The notes under the pieces were generated by a model. The model saw only the letters and a program-made list of their open reading frames with translations, had not been told where the DNA came from and ran no database searches. A program made the position numbers and the translations under genes. Below are positions 17,484 to 26,271 of a DNA stretch of 52,934 nt, piece after piece. The stretch comes from Solirubrobacter phytolaccae. GTDB lineage: Bacteria > Actinomycetota > Thermoleophilia > Solirubrobacterales > Solirubrobacteraceae. Position 1 is the first letter of the stretch, and every line of letters begins with the position of its first letter. The stretch covers positions 1-52,934 of the forward strand of contig NZ_JAPDDP010000050.1 in assembly GCF_027587195.1 (NCBI RefSeq), written 5' to 3'.

Positions 17484-19301
17484 CTACGGGGTTGTCGTCG
17501 AGAGGGTGAACGTCAGCGTCTTGGCGTACGTGCCGGTACGGAGCGCGTCGTTGGCGCCGATCGCCTGGCGCGTCGAGACGGTCACGGCGTCGCTGCTGAC
17601 CGGGCCGCTGTAGGTGAGCACGTTCACCGGCGCGCCGGTGGTGCTCAGCGGCGTGAACGCGCCGCCGGTGCCGCCGGCACTCGCGGCCATGACCTCGAGC
17701 GGCTGCGGGAGTGAGAACGCGCCGTTGACCAGTCGGCCCGTCGCGTTGGTGCTCGGGTCGCTGACCGACAGCGTGCCGTCGCCGGCCGTCGAGGTGACGG
17801 TCGCGGTCGCGGTCGACGTGTAGCTGCGGGCCACGCCCGGGGTGAACGGGCCGAGCGGCGTCGGGGTGCCCAGCGCGAGGGAGAGCGTGGGCGCCACGGT
17901 GCCGCCGACGTCACCGGACGTGTTCGCCTTGTAGATGCCGCACGAGAGGTCGGACGTGTAGCCGGCCGCCACGTCGATCCCATTCACCAGGTGCTGCAGG
18001 AATGGTGCCTCGGTGAACGACTGGTTCGTGTGGCCGAGCGCGGTGTAGAACATGCGCCCGCCGTCGAAGCGCTTGCACCAGGAGACCGGGTGGTCGTCGT
18101 CGGTGGTGTTGCCGTCCGACTCGTTGTACGTCGACTCGTCGACGGTGAGCAGTACGTGGATCGGCGTCTGGGTGCGCGGGCTGACGTCGGTGCCGCCGCC
18201 GTTGACCACCGGGTTGGTGATGCCCTGGAAGTTGTACCACTCGTCGACGCGCGTCCAGCGCTCCGGGAGGTGGGCCGTGGACACGTGCGTCGCGTCCTCG
18301 CGGACGACCGTCGCGGTCGGCGTGCCATTCGGGTGGTTGCGGAAGTAGCCGCCGACCAGGCGGCCGTACCAGGGCCACGTGTACTCGGTGTCGCTCGCGG
18401 CGTGGATGCCGACGTAGCCGCCGCCACCCTGGATGTAGCGCTCGAACGCGGCCTGCTGCGTGTCGTTGAGGACGTCGCCGGTGGTCGAGAGCCAGATCAC
18501 CGCGTCATAGCGGGAGAGGAACGCGTCCGTGAACAGCGTGGCGTCCTCGATCGCGTCGACACCGAAGTTGTTCTGCTCGCCGAGCAGCTTGATCGCCGTG
18601 ATGCCCGGGCCGATCGAGCCGTGCCGGAAGCCGGCGGTCTTCGAGAAGACGAGCACGTGGAACTTCTTCGCGGGATCGGGCGTCGCGGCCAGCCCGGCGA
18701 TCGTCACGGCGCGCGTGGCGACGCCGCCGAACGGGTCGCTGGCGCGCAGGGTCACCGTCTTGTCCCCGGCGGCGGTGAGGTTGAGCGACGGGTTGCGCTC
18801 CGTGGTCTCGAACGTGCCGTCGCCGTCCAGGTCCCACGCGTAGCTGACCGTGTGGCCGTCGGCGTCGGTGGCCGTCGCGGCCAGCTGCGTCGTGAACGGC
18901 ACGACCCCGGCCGCGGGCGTCGCCGAGCCGACGCTGATGCTCGGCGCCCGGTTGGCCTGGATCGAGATCCCCGCGACGGACGCGGTGCCCGTCCCGCCCT
19001 TGCCGTCGGAGACGGTGACCGTCGCCGTGTACGTCCCGGCGGCGAGGTAGGTCTTGCTCGGGTTCTGCTCGGTCGACGTCGTGTTGTCCCCGAACGTCCA
19101 CGCGTAGGTCAGGGCGTCGCTGTCGGCGTCGGCGCCGACCGCCGTGAACTGGATCGGCACGCCGACCCGGACTGCACCGGTCGGGGTGCGTGAAGCGGTG
19201 ACCGTCGGGTTGGCGTTCTGCGCGTACGCAGTCGCTCCCCCGCTGAGCAGCATCGCAGCCGCCAGCAAGCACCCCGTCAGGGCGCGACGACATCCATCCA
19301 T
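17484..19301 (-). CDS. secreted PKD-repeat protein with ThuA-like domain
   Basis: 605 residues from ATG 19301, placed by AAGGAGG 7 bases upstream. A signal peptide is seen (MDGCRRALTGCLLAAAMLLS, cleavage after TAYAQ). Two PKD domains follow (about 30-115, 120-205; DALTYAWTFGDNT, HTVSYAWDLDGDG). A ThuA-like (class I amidotransferase-fold) domain runs about 212-470: FHVLVFSKTAGFRHGSI, DAVIWLSTTGDVLNDTQQAA, GGGYVGIHAASDTEYTW, HPVSWCKRFDGGRMFYTALG. A beta-rich C-terminal domain follows. ThuA domains are tied to sugar or glycoside use in related secreted proteins; the exact reaction is unclear. The C-terminal region has no anchor signal. Confidence 0.9.
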   Translation of the reverse strand: MDGCRRALTGCLLAAAMLLSGGATAYAQNANPTVTASRTPTGAVRVGVPIQFTAVGADADSDALTYAWTFGDNTTSTEQNPSKTYLAAGTYTATVTVSDGKGGTGTASVAGISIQANRAPSISVGSATPAAGVVPFTTQLAATATDADGHTVSYAWDLDGDGTFETTERNPSLNLTAAGDKTVTLRASDPFGGVATRAVTIAGLAATPDPAKKFHVLVFSKTAGFRHGSIGPGITAIKLLGEQNNFGVDAIEDATLFTDAFLSRYDAVIWLSTTGDVLNDTQQAAFERYIQGGGGYVGIHAASDTEYTWPWYGRLVGGYFRNHPNGTPTATVVREDATHVSTAHLPERWTRVDEWYNFQGITNPVVNGGGTDVSPRTQTPIHVLLTVDESTYNESDGNTTDDDHPVSWCKRFDGGRMFYTALGHTNQSFTEAPFLQHLVNGIDVAAGYTSDLSCGIYKANTSGDVGGTVAPTLSLALGTPTPLGPFTPGVARSYTSTATATVTSTAGDGTLSVSDPSTNATGRLVNGAFSLPQPLEVMAASAGGTGGAFTPLSTTGAPVNVLTYSGPVSSDAVTVSTRQAIGANDALRTGTYAKTLTFTLSTTTP

Positions 19302-19308
19302 GGCCTCT

Positions 19309-19315
19309 CCTCCTT
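19309..19315 (-). promoter_or_regulatory. strong ribosome binding site of the ThuA gene
   Basis: AAGGAGG on the minus strand, 7 bases before ATG 19301. It decides against the upstream in-frame start at 19340. Confidence 0.8.
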
Positions 19316-19470
19316 TTGGCGCGCCGCACGGACCGTGCACTCACGCCGCTCCAATAAACGCTGTCGCCACTCTAAGGGATGAGCTGACTGTCTGACAATC
19401 TCGAACTGGTCTTTCGGGCGAGTCCTCGGTCCACCGATGAGTTCCGCGGGCCGCGCCGGTCTTCGCCACC

Positions 19471-19923
19471 ATGACCACTCCCACGCACCCCGGCCGCATG
19501 CTGTTCGTCAACCTTCCGGTGGCGGATCTCGAGCGCAGCAAGGCGTTCTTCGCCACGCTCGGGTTCACGTTCAACCCGGCGTTCACGGACGAGTCCTCCA
19601 CCTGCATGCTGGTCGGCGAGCAGGCGTTCGTCATGCTGCTGAGCCGCGAGAAGTTCGCGGAGTTCTCGAAGCTGCCGCTGGCCGATCCCGCCACGCACGC
19701 GCTGTCGCTCTTCTGCTTCAGCGTGTCCTCCCGCGAGGAGGTCGACTCCGTCAGCGCTGCCGCGCTCGAGGCGGGCGCCCGCGAGGCGGACGGCGCCGAG
19801 GACTACGGCTTCATGTACTCGCGCAGCTTCTTCGATCTCGACGGCCACGGCTGGCAGGTCATGTGGATGGACCCGGCCGCCGCGGCGCAGGGCCCCGAGG
19901 CGGCCGCCCACGCCCCGGCCTGA
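19471..19923 (+). CDS. VOC (glyoxalase/dioxygenase) superfamily protein
   Basis: 150 residues. It has the paired beta-alpha-beta-beta-beta pattern: RMLFVNLPVADLERSKAFFA, TLGFTF, STCMLVGEQAFVMLLSREKF, then HALSLFCFSVSSREEVDSV and FFDLDGHGWQVMWMDP. The DLDGHGWQ-W-D ending is usual for this superfamily. The substrate and metal are not evident; many homologues are annotated only as VOC proteins. It sits alone on the plus strand after a 169-base gap that holds a short GCACGG/CCGTGC palindrome (19326-19338) and nothing else I can assign. Confidence 0.88.
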   Translation: MTTPTHPGRMLFVNLPVADLERSKAFFATLGFTFNPAFTDESSTCMLVGEQAFVMLLSREKFAEFSKLPLADPATHALSLFCFSVSSREEVDSVSAAALEAGAREADGAEDYGFMYSRSFFDLDGHGWQVMWMDPAAAAQGPEAAAHAPA

Positions 19924-19951
19924 CCCGGCTTCCTCGGGCGCGCGGTTCGGC

Positions 19952-19957
19952 TAGGTT
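19952..19957 (+). promoter_or_regulatory. -10 box (TAGGTT), leaderless promoter
   Basis: TAGGTT ends 6 bases before ATG 19964; there is no Shine-Dalgarno between them. Confidence 0.45.
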
Positions 19958-19963
19958 CAAGCG

Positions 19964-20449
19964 ATGCCTCGTGATCCGTACCGCGTGCTGGAGGTCTCGC
20001 CGGGCGCGTCGGCCGAGGAGCTCCATGACGCCTACCGGCGGCTGGTGAAGCTCCACCATCCCGACCGCAACGGTGGGTCGGAGGAGTCCGCGCGGCGGTT
20101 CGCGGAGGTCCAGGAGGCCTACGAGGCGGTCCGCGCGAACCCGCGGCGGGCGCAGTCGCACACGTTCAGCGAGGCCGCGGACTCCGTCAAGGAGCGGATG
20201 GCCAAGCTCGAGCGTGAGCTGCGGGAGGCGCAGGTGGCCCGCGAGCGCGCCCGCCAGGCCGCGCGTGAAGCGGCGGCAGGCGCCGCGGAGGAGCCGGCGC
20301 CGGTCACGACCGAGGACAGCTTCGGGAAGATCCTCGGGGACATCCGGGACGAGCTCGCCGACCGGCTCGCGGAGGGGCGCAAGCATCCCGCCGCGCAGCG
20401 CGTGAGCGAGTTGATCGACGACGTCGTCGATCGCCTCGAGCGCCGCTGA
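19964..20449 (+). CDS. J-domain (DnaJ-like) protein
   Basis: 161 residues. The J domain (1-66) begins RDPYRVLEVSPGASAEELHD and has the HPD motif in LVKLHHPDRNGGSEES, needed to stimulate DnaK ATPase, followed by FAEVQEAYEAVR. After it come a highly charged helix (about 68-110, KERMAKLERELREAQVARER) likely to form a coiled coil, and a C-terminal helix ending in LIDDVVDRLERR. There is no Gly/Phe or zinc-finger region, so it is a specialised (class III) J protein rather than the main DnaJ. Confidence 0.9.
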   Translation: MPRDPYRVLEVSPGASAEELHDAYRRLVKLHHPDRNGGSEESARRFAEVQEAYEAVRANPRRAQSHTFSEAADSVKERMAKLERELREAQVARERARQAAREAAAGAAEEPAPVTTEDSFGKILGDIRDELADRLAEGRKHPAAQRVSELIDDVVDRLERR

Positions 20450-20476
20450 CCGACCCGTCGCTCCACCGCGTCACGA

Positions 20477-20490
20477 TCCCTGATCAGGGA
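20477..20490. promoter_or_regulatory. 14-bp perfect palindrome (operator candidate)
   Basis: TCCCTGATCAGGGA lies 2 bases upstream of the -10 box TACGCT (20493-20498) and so inside the promoter of the 20506 gene. A repressor dimer could bind there; no regulator gene is adjacent. Confidence 0.45.
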
Positions 20491-20492
20491 GC

Positions 20493-20498
20493 TACGCT
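20493..20498 (+). promoter_or_regulatory. -10 box (TACGCT), leaderless promoter
   Basis: TACGCT ends 7 bases before ATG 20506. Confidence 0.5.
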
Positions 20499-20505
20499 GG
20501 CGGTT

Positions 20506-21705
20506 ATGAGGAGGTTCGTCGTTGCCGCCGCCGTTGCCGGCGCCGCGCTGTTTCCCGCTTCCGCCTCGGCGGACAACACGCCGGCCGGGCCGGCGACGCT
20601 GCTCAACCAGTGGCGCGGTGCGTCGACGCTGGAGGGTCGCCCTCCGGCCGTGCTGGTCGGCGCCGAGGTCCAAGTGGCGGCTGGAGGCCAGGCGGGCACG
20701 ATCCGCATTCGCGCGGCCTTCCAGGGCGTCAACGCGGTCGGCGACCCGGTCCAGCTCCCGGCCGAGCCGGGGACCTACCGCTTCCCGGCGCCGCACATCC
20801 GGTGGGACACCCGCGGCAGCCAGCTCGGCTTCGACCAGGTCACGGGCGGGCACGCCGTCGTCGGCCAGAGCGTCTGCGATCCCTCGCTCGGGCAGTGGAT
20901 GGACCCGTGCGAGATCCAGCGCGTGAACGTCTTCACGACCTCCACGGGCGAAGGCGCGCCGACGGAGACGCTGCGCGGCGCCCGGCTGGCGATCACCGAG
21001 ATCTACGAGCCCGACCTCGACGAGGATCTCGTCGGTGACACCACCGAGGACCACACGGACCTCAAGGTCAGCGCGACGCCGAGCCGTGACGACGCCGGGA
21101 ACCTGCGCGTCGCGCTGCGGATCACCAACGCCGGACCACTCGCCGCCACGGTGCCGCGGCTCGTGACCGACCTCGCCGGCGCGCGGAGCGACGCGTGCCC
21201 GAAGACACCCGCGAGCCCGTGGCCCGCGCAGTGGCGTCAGTGCGCGCTCGACCGGCCGCTCGCCCCGGGGGAGACCCGCACCGTGACGCTCACGCGGGAC
21301 TCGCCGGACGCGGTCGCGACCACGGTGACCGTCGCCGGCGACGGCGCCGACCTGGCCGAGGCCGACAACACGGTCCGCGTCGCCGCGCCGGCCGCCACGC
21401 CGCTCAAGCTCGAGACCGCCACGTCCCCGCGGGTCGACACCGGGGTGAAGGTCCGGGTGCTGGGCATCCGCGACGGGCGGACCCGCGTCACCGCGGAGTT
21501 CCGCCGCGCCGGCGAGACCGTGAAGATCGGCAAGGTCATCAAGCTCAAGGCCGGGCAGGAGCGCACGGTCACCCTGAAGGCGACGGGCGCGAAGCTGCGC
21601 GCGCTGCGCCGGCTCGTCGGCAAGCGTCCGCTCCGGGCGTCGGTGACCGCGCAGAAGCTGGGCTCGAAGGATCAGGCGAAGACGAGGACCACGATCCGCC
21701 CGTAG
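20506..21705 (+). CDS. secreted protein with CARDB-like beta domain
   Basis: 399 residues. The signal peptide is clear (MRRFVVAAAVAGAALFPASA, cleavage near ASA-DN). The middle carries an acidic DLDEDLVGDTTEDHTDLKV stretch that could bind calcium, followed by a CARDB/DUF11-like module (LRVALRITNAGPLAATVPRL and TVTVAGDGADLAEADNTVRV). The C-terminus is basic and beta-rich (LRRLVGKRPLRASVTAQKLG), like the ends of several other exported proteins in this window. Four cysteines could make disulfides. No enzyme motif is seen. A leaderless promoter with a palindrome precedes it. Confidence 0.8.
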   Translation: MRRFVVAAAVAGAALFPASASADNTPAGPATLLNQWRGASTLEGRPPAVLVGAEVQVAAGGQAGTIRIRAAFQGVNAVGDPVQLPAEPGTYRFPAPHIRWDTRGSQLGFDQVTGGHAVVGQSVCDPSLGQWMDPCEIQRVNVFTTSTGEGAPTETLRGARLAITEIYEPDLDEDLVGDTTEDHTDLKVSATPSRDDAGNLRVALRITNAGPLAATVPRLVTDLAGARSDACPKTPASPWPAQWRQCALDRPLAPGETRTVTLTRDSPDAVATTVTVAGDGADLAEADNTVRVAAPAATPLKLETATSPRVDTGVKVRVLGIRDGRTRVTAEFRRAGETVKIGKVIKLKAGQERTVTLKATGAKLRALRRLVGKRPLRASVTAQKLGSKDQAKTRTTIRP

Positions 21706-21722
21706 CGCGAGCACGTCGTCGG

Positions 21723-21728
21723 TACCGT
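21723..21728 (+). promoter_or_regulatory. -10 box (TACCGT), leaderless promoter
   Basis: TACCGT ends 7 bases before ATG 21736. GGAGGG also lies directly before the ATG but too close to act well as a ribosome site. Confidence 0.4.
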
Positions 21729-21735
21729 CGGAGGG

Positions 21736-22470
21736 ATGCCCGGTGCCGACCCGCTCGTGGAGTTGCTGATGACCAACGGCTTCGTCGCGCCCGACGAGGA
21801 GGCCGCGGAGCTGCGGGCGGCCGAGCGCGACGGGAACCTCGAAGCGCTCGTCGCGCGGCGCCTGACCGGGGAGCCGCTCGCGTGGATCACGGGCACCGTC
21901 GAGTTCTGCGGGCACGCGATCCGGATCGACCCCGGCGTGTACGTGCCGCGCTGGCACACGGAGTCGCTCGCCCAGCGGGCCGTCCAGCGCATGCCCGGCA
22001 ACGGCAGCGGGATCGACCTGTGCACCGGGTCGGGCGCGATCGCGGCGGTGCTGATCGCCGAACGCGGAGCCCGTATGGTCGGCACCGACCTCGACGAGCA
22101 ATGCGTTGCCTGCGCACGCCGCAACGGAGTGGACGCGCGCGTCGCCGACCTCTACGAAGGCGTGCCCGACACGCCCGTCGACGTGATCACGGGCGTCGTG
22201 CCGTACGTCCCCACGGCAGACCTGCCGCTGCTCCAGCGCGACACGTTCGCATTCGAGACGACACTCGCCTACGACGGCGGCACGGACGGGCTGGACATCG
22301 CGCGTCGGGCGGTCGAAGGCGCGCGCACGCGGCTGAGGTCCGGCGGTGCGCTGCTGCTGGAGCTGGGCGGGAGCCAGGCCGAGCAGCTCGATCTGGACGG
22401 GTTCACCGACGTCAGCGTGCTGCGCGACGAGGAGGGGGACCCGCGGGGGATCGAAGCGACGCGTCGCTGA
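21736..22470 (+). CDS. PrmC/HemK-like methyltransferase with altered NPPY motif
   Basis: 244 residues, a little short for PrmC (about 280). Like PrmC it has RRLTGEPLAWITGTVEFCG then VYVPRWHTE, the counterpart of the family's G-EP--YI-G---F and VP--ET motifs. SAM motif I is GIDLCTGSGAIAAVLIAERG; motif II GTDLDEQCVACARRN; and ends with LRSGGALLLELG. Where PrmC has NPPY, this protein reads VVPYVP, so the Asn and first Pro that hold the glutamine substrate are missing. It is probably a paralogue with another substrate, not the release-factor enzyme. The last 59 bases overlap the convergent kinase gene. Confidence 0.85.
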   Translation: MPGADPLVELLMTNGFVAPDEEAAELRAAERDGNLEALVARRLTGEPLAWITGTVEFCGHAIRIDPGVYVPRWHTESLAQRAVQRMPGNGSGIDLCTGSGAIAAVLIAERGARMVGTDLDEQCVACARRNGVDARVADLYEGVPDTPVDVITGVVPYVPTADLPLLQRDTFAFETTLAYDGGTDGLDIARRAVEGARTRLRSGGALLLELGGSQAEQLDLDGFTDVSVLRDEEGDPRGIEATRR

Positions 22471-25400
22471 GCTGGAGCGCGACCGCGTCGGCGAGCGCCG
22501 TCAGGCCCGCGGCGTGCGCGTCCTCGAGCACCCGCTCCAGCAGCGGCACGGCGCGCGAGCGCTCGCCGGCCGCGAGCAGCGCCTGCGCGTAGTCCATGCG
22601 GGTCAGCCGGAGCGCCTGCGCGTTGCCGGCGTTGCGCGCCAACGCCAGCTCGAAGTGCTCGAACGCGCGCGTGAACTCGCCGCGGACGGCCGACAACGCA
22701 CCGAGGAAGCGCTCGACCGAGCCCCAGTTCGCGGCGAGCACGTCCTGCACGGTGCGGTCGCGGTAGGGCAGCAGCGCGTCGTAGAAGCCGCTCGCGCGCG
22801 CACCATCCCGCAACAGCACGCAGCACCACGTGAGGAAGCAAATCGTCGACAGCCACTGCATGTCGCGCGGGACGTCGTCGTCGGCGAGCGCCGCGTAGAC
22901 CGCCGTGCCCTCCTCGCGCTCGCCCGCGATCAGCAGCCCGAGCGCGAGCGCGCCGCGCCACCCGGCCAGGTGCGGGAACTCGCGCGCGAGCGGCGCGACC
23001 GCGTCCAGGTACTCGCGCAGCCGGCCCTGCTGGATCCGAAGCGCCATCAGCTGCGTGGCTCGGATCATCGCGGCGTCCGGCGCGGCGGCGCGGGTGCCCA
23101 GCGCGAACGCGTGCTCGGCGAGCCGCTCGACGTCCGCGGGCCGGTCGGCGATCTGCGCCCAGACCACGTCCCAGGCGGCCGCGAAGTGCCGGAACAGCGG
23201 CTGGCGCAGCTCATCGGCGAGCTGCACCAAGGCAGCGTGCTGTTCGCGCGCGGCCTCCAGCTCGCCCGCTTCGAGCAGGTCGTAGACGTACCACCAGCGG
23301 CCGAGCGCGGTGAGCTCGGGATGGCCGACGGCGATGATCTCGCGCGCGAGGTCCAGCCGCTCCTCCAGGTGCTCGACGTGCAGGAGCGCGGTGTGGCGGG
23401 CGACGAGCGCGGCGGCGCGGGCCTCGGGGTCCTCGCCGGCCAGCGTCAGCGCGTCGGCGCTGAGCGCGATCGTCCGCTCCGCCTGGTGCGCGAAGTGCAG
23501 CGCGTCCGCGAGTCGGGCCTTGATGCGCGCCCGCAGCGGGCTGTCCTCGAGCGCCGCGTCGGCCTCCTCCAGCAGCGCGATGCCCTCCCGGTCCAGGACG
23601 CCCGACGCGGCCTGGCGCGCGTTGAAGCCGAGCGCGGCGTACGCCAACCCGATCGCGTCGCGGGCTTCACGGGCCAGGACGGCGGCGCGGGCGAACGTCG
23701 CGCGGGCGGTCGGCTCGCCCGTGCGCAGCTCCGCCCGGCCGAGGCCGAGCAGCAGGTCCAGCCGCGGCTCGAGCTCCAAAGCGTGCCGGTAGTGCGCCAC
23801 GGCCTCCTCGAAGTCGGCGTGGTGCGCGGCCTCGACCGAGTAGGCGAAGGCCTTGGCCGGATCGAGGTGGCGGGCGGCGTGGAAGTGGCGCGCGAGCTCA
23901 CCGGGCGACGCGACCCCGGCCTGCTCGAGCGCCTCGCCGATGCTGCGGTGCAGGCGCACGCGGCGGGCGTTGCTGATGCTCTCGTAGAGCGTCTCGCGCA
24001 CGAGCGCGTGCGCGAACAGGAAGTGGTCCAGCTCTTCGGCCTCGCGCAGGAGGCCCTTCGCGCACGCCTCCTCGACGGCGTCGAGCGCGCCGTCGGCGAG
24101 CGTCTCGAGCACGTCCAGGCGGAAGTCGCGGCCCATCACGGCGGCGATCGTGAGCGCGAGCCGCGTGCGTTCGTCCACGTCGGCGAGCCGGCGGGAGATG
24201 ACATCGCGGATCGTGTCCGGCAGGCCGTCGGCGCGCAGGGTCTCGGCGACGAACAGCGGGTTGCCGGCGGTGCGCTCGTGCAGGCTGCGGAGCGAGTCGA
24301 GGCTCGGGGCGGGCTCGCCGAGCGCGACGACGAGGGCGGACAGCTCATGCTGCTCGAGCCCGGTGAGCGCCAACCGCTCGGACGGGCTCGGGAAGCGCTC
24401 GGAGCGCGTCCGGGTCGTGGCCAGGACGAGCAGGCGCAGCGGCTCGGGGTCGCCGAGGACATGGGCGAGCAGCTGGACCGTCGCGGGGTCGGCCCAGTGC
24501 AGGTCGTCGAGGATCAGCAGCGTGGGGCGCTGCGCGAGCCGGCGCGTGACGGCGTCGAAGAACGCGAAGCGCTCCCGCTCGTCCACGCCCGGGACCGCCA
24601 TCGCGAACGGCTGGTAGGGGATGAGGGAGTCCGGGTCGCTGCGGCCGTAGAGGACGGCCGTGCCGGCGGCGTGCGCGTCGCGGGCGATCTCGGTCGCGAG
24701 CCGCGTCTTGCCGATCCCGGGCTCGCCCTCGATGACGATGAAGCGGCGCTCGCCCGCGAGCGCGGCGGCGAGGTGATGCTCGATCCGCTCGCGGTGGTGG
24801 GCACGGCCGACGAACGGCTGCTCGCCGGTCTCGTTCAGCAGGGCGGGCGGGAGCGGCGTGGGCTTCGGCGGCGGTGGGGGCGTGGCCGGGGCGGCCCCGA
24901 GCACGGCCAGAGCGGCCTGCCCGAGCGCGCTGGCGCTCGCGAAACGCTCCTCGGGCTGCTTGGCGAGCGCCCGGCGGACGACCCCGGCGAGCGGGCCGTC
25001 GAGGTCCGGGACGGGAGCGTCCAGGTGCGCGTACATCTTCGCGGCGGGCGTCTCGCGCGGGAACGGGACCTCGCCCGTGAGCGCCTCGTAGAGCACGCAG
25101 CCGAGCGCGTAGACGTCGGTGCGCGCGTCGACGTCGCCGTCCTCGAGCTGCTCGGGCGCGGTGTAGTCGAAGGAGCCGATCAGCGTGCCCGGCTCGGTCA
25201 CGCGGGTGGTGGCGTTCAGGTCGCGCTGCAGGCCGAAGTCGGTGAGCAGCGCGTGGTCGCCGTCCAGCAGGACGTTGGCGGGCTTGACGTCGCGGTGGAC
25301 GACGCCGAACGCGTGCGCGGCGTCGAGCGCGCGGGCGACCTGGGCGATGATCCGCGCGGCGTGCGCGGGTTCGAGCCGGCCGTGGCGGTCGATCAGGTGC

Positions 25401-25696
25401 GAGAGGTCGACGCCGTCGACGTAGCGCATCGTCACGTACAGGTGCCCGTCCTCCTCGCCGGCCGTGTAGACGGGGATCAGGTTCGGGTGGTGCAGCGAGG
25501 CGGCGACCTCGCACTCGCGGCGGAAGCGCAGGCGGAACTCGGGCTCGGCCGACTGCTCGGGCGCGATCACCTTCAGCGCGACCTCGCGCTTGAGGCGCAG
25601 GTCGAGCGCGCGGTACACGACGCCCATGCCGCCGCGGCCCGCGACGCCCCGGATCTCATGGCCGGCGAAGATGGCGCCGGCGGACAGTTCCGCCAT
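22412..25696 (-). CDS. PknK-like Ser/Thr kinase fused to AAA ATPase and helical repeats
   Basis: 1094 residues from ATG 25696, with GAGG 8 bases upstream (GTG 25714 is the alternative). The kinase domain (about 1-265) has GRGGMGVVYRALDLRLKREV, catalytic HRDVKPANVLLD, DFG in LLTDFGLQRD and the APE-like TAPEQLEDGD. The ATPase domain (about 290-560) has Walker A IEGEPGIGKTRLATEIA and Walker B LLILDDLHWADPATVQ. A tetratricopeptide-like helical region fills about 600-1090. No DNA-binding domain is seen at the end. This is the layout of mycobacterial PknK and related signalling hubs. There is no TM helix, so it is likely cytosolic. Confidence 0.93.
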   Translation of the reverse strand: MAELSAGAIFAGHEIRGVAGRGGMGVVYRALDLRLKREVALKVIAPEQSAEPEFRLRFRRECEVAASLHHPNLIPVYTAGEEDGHLYVTMRYVDGVDLSHLIDRHGRLEPAHAARIIAQVARALDAAHAFGVVHRDVKPANVLLDGDHALLTDFGLQRDLNATTRVTEPGTLIGSFDYTAPEQLEDGDVDARTDVYALGCVLYEALTGEVPFPRETPAAKMYAHLDAPVPDLDGPLAGVVRRALAKQPEERFASASALGQAALAVLGAAPATPPPPPKPTPLPPALLNETGEQPFVGRAHHRERIEHHLAAALAGERRFIVIEGEPGIGKTRLATEIARDAHAAGTAVLYGRSDPDSLIPYQPFAMAVPGVDERERFAFFDAVTRRLAQRPTLLILDDLHWADPATVQLLAHVLGDPEPLRLLVLATTRTRSERFPSPSERLALTGLEQHELSALVVALGEPAPSLDSLRSLHERTAGNPLFVAETLRADGLPDTIRDVISRRLADVDERTRLALTIAAVMGRDFRLDVLETLADGALDAVEEACAKGLLREAEELDHFLFAHALVRETLYESISNARRVRLHRSIGEALEQAGVASPGELARHFHAARHLDPAKAFAYSVEAAHHADFEEAVAHYRHALELEPRLDLLLGLGRAELRTGEPTARATFARAAVLAREARDAIGLAYAALGFNARQAASGVLDREGIALLEEADAALEDSPLRARIKARLADALHFAHQAERTIALSADALTLAGEDPEARAAALVARHTALLHVEHLEERLDLAREIIAVGHPELTALGRWWYVYDLLEAGELEAAREQHAALVQLADELRQPLFRHFAAAWDVVWAQIADRPADVERLAEHAFALGTRAAAPDAAMIRATQLMALRIQQGRLREYLDAVAPLAREFPHLAGWRGALALGLLIAGEREEGTAVYAALADDDVPRDMQWLSTICFLTWCCVLLRDGARASGFYDALLPYRDRTVQDVLAANWGSVERFLGALSAVRGEFTRAFEHFELALARNAGNAQALRLTRMDYAQALLAAGERSRAVPLLERVLEDAHAAGLTALADAVALQLSDASLRSPAGPPPRRAAR

Positions 25697-25743
25697 GGGC
25701 TTGACCTCTATCACCCCCGCGGGGCGGGCACAAGAACCCCTTG

Positions 25744-26271
25744 CTAGTGCTCGCGCGCGGCGAGCACGCGAACGACTTGGTCCTCGAGGTGCTCAAGGGA
25801 CGCATCGTTGACGAGGACGACGTCGGCGAGCTGCCGCAGACGAGGCAGCTCGTCATCGAAGCGTTGATAGGCCTCGAGCGCTCGGGGGGCGAGCTCGCCC
25901 GTGACCCGCAGCCGGCTGCGCAGGCGCTCCATCCGAAGCTCCCGCTCGGCTTCGACGAGCCACACCTCCGAGGCGGGCTGCCACCCCTTGATCGCCTCGC
26001 ACGTCTCCGCCAGGCGCACGGCATCCATCACCGTGTCCACGCCCGGTTCAACCGCGTCGCGGATCGCGGAGAAGATCGCGGCTCGGCCCTCACGAGCGAT
26101 GAACTCCTCCCCGAGGAACGCTCGACTGCGCTGCTCGTCGCGGGGGAGGGAGTCGCGCAGCGCCTCAGCCACATCGAGCACGCTGTAGCCGTGGTGCGCG
26201 AGCGAGGTGGCCACGTGGCTCTTGCCGACACCGGACTGGCCCGTGAGCACGACGACCTGGGGCCGGCTCAC
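25744..26271 (-). CDS. P-loop nucleotide-kinase-like protein
   Basis: 175 residues from GTG 26271, overlapping the methyltransferase stop. Walker A is LTGQSGVGKSHVATSLA near the N-terminus. The rest resembles adenylate/dephospho-CoA-kinase-like folds: YSVLDVAEALRDSLPRDEQR, VMDAVRLAETCEAI, VWLVEAERELRMERLRSRLR (lid-type Arg cluster), and ADVVLVNDASLEHLEDQVVR, which is the typical C-terminal strand-helix of dephospho-CoA kinase-like enzymes. It should phosphorylate a nucleotide-like or small acceptor. It is the last gene of the four-gene reductase-like operon. The substrate is unknown. Confidence 0.8.
   Translation of the reverse strand: MSRPQVVVLTGQSGVGKSHVATSLAHHGYSVLDVAEALRDSLPRDEQRSRAFLGEEFIAREGRAAIFSAIRDAVEPGVDTVMDAVRLAETCEAIKGWQPASEVWLVEAERELRMERLRSRLRVTGELAPRALEAYQRFDDELPRLRQLADVVLVNDASLEHLEDQVVRVLAAREH

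Noticed and set aside
22346-25747. Plus-strand open frame of 1133 codons opposite the kinase gene
   Set aside because: Antisense shadow; kinase motifs are unambiguous on the minus strand.
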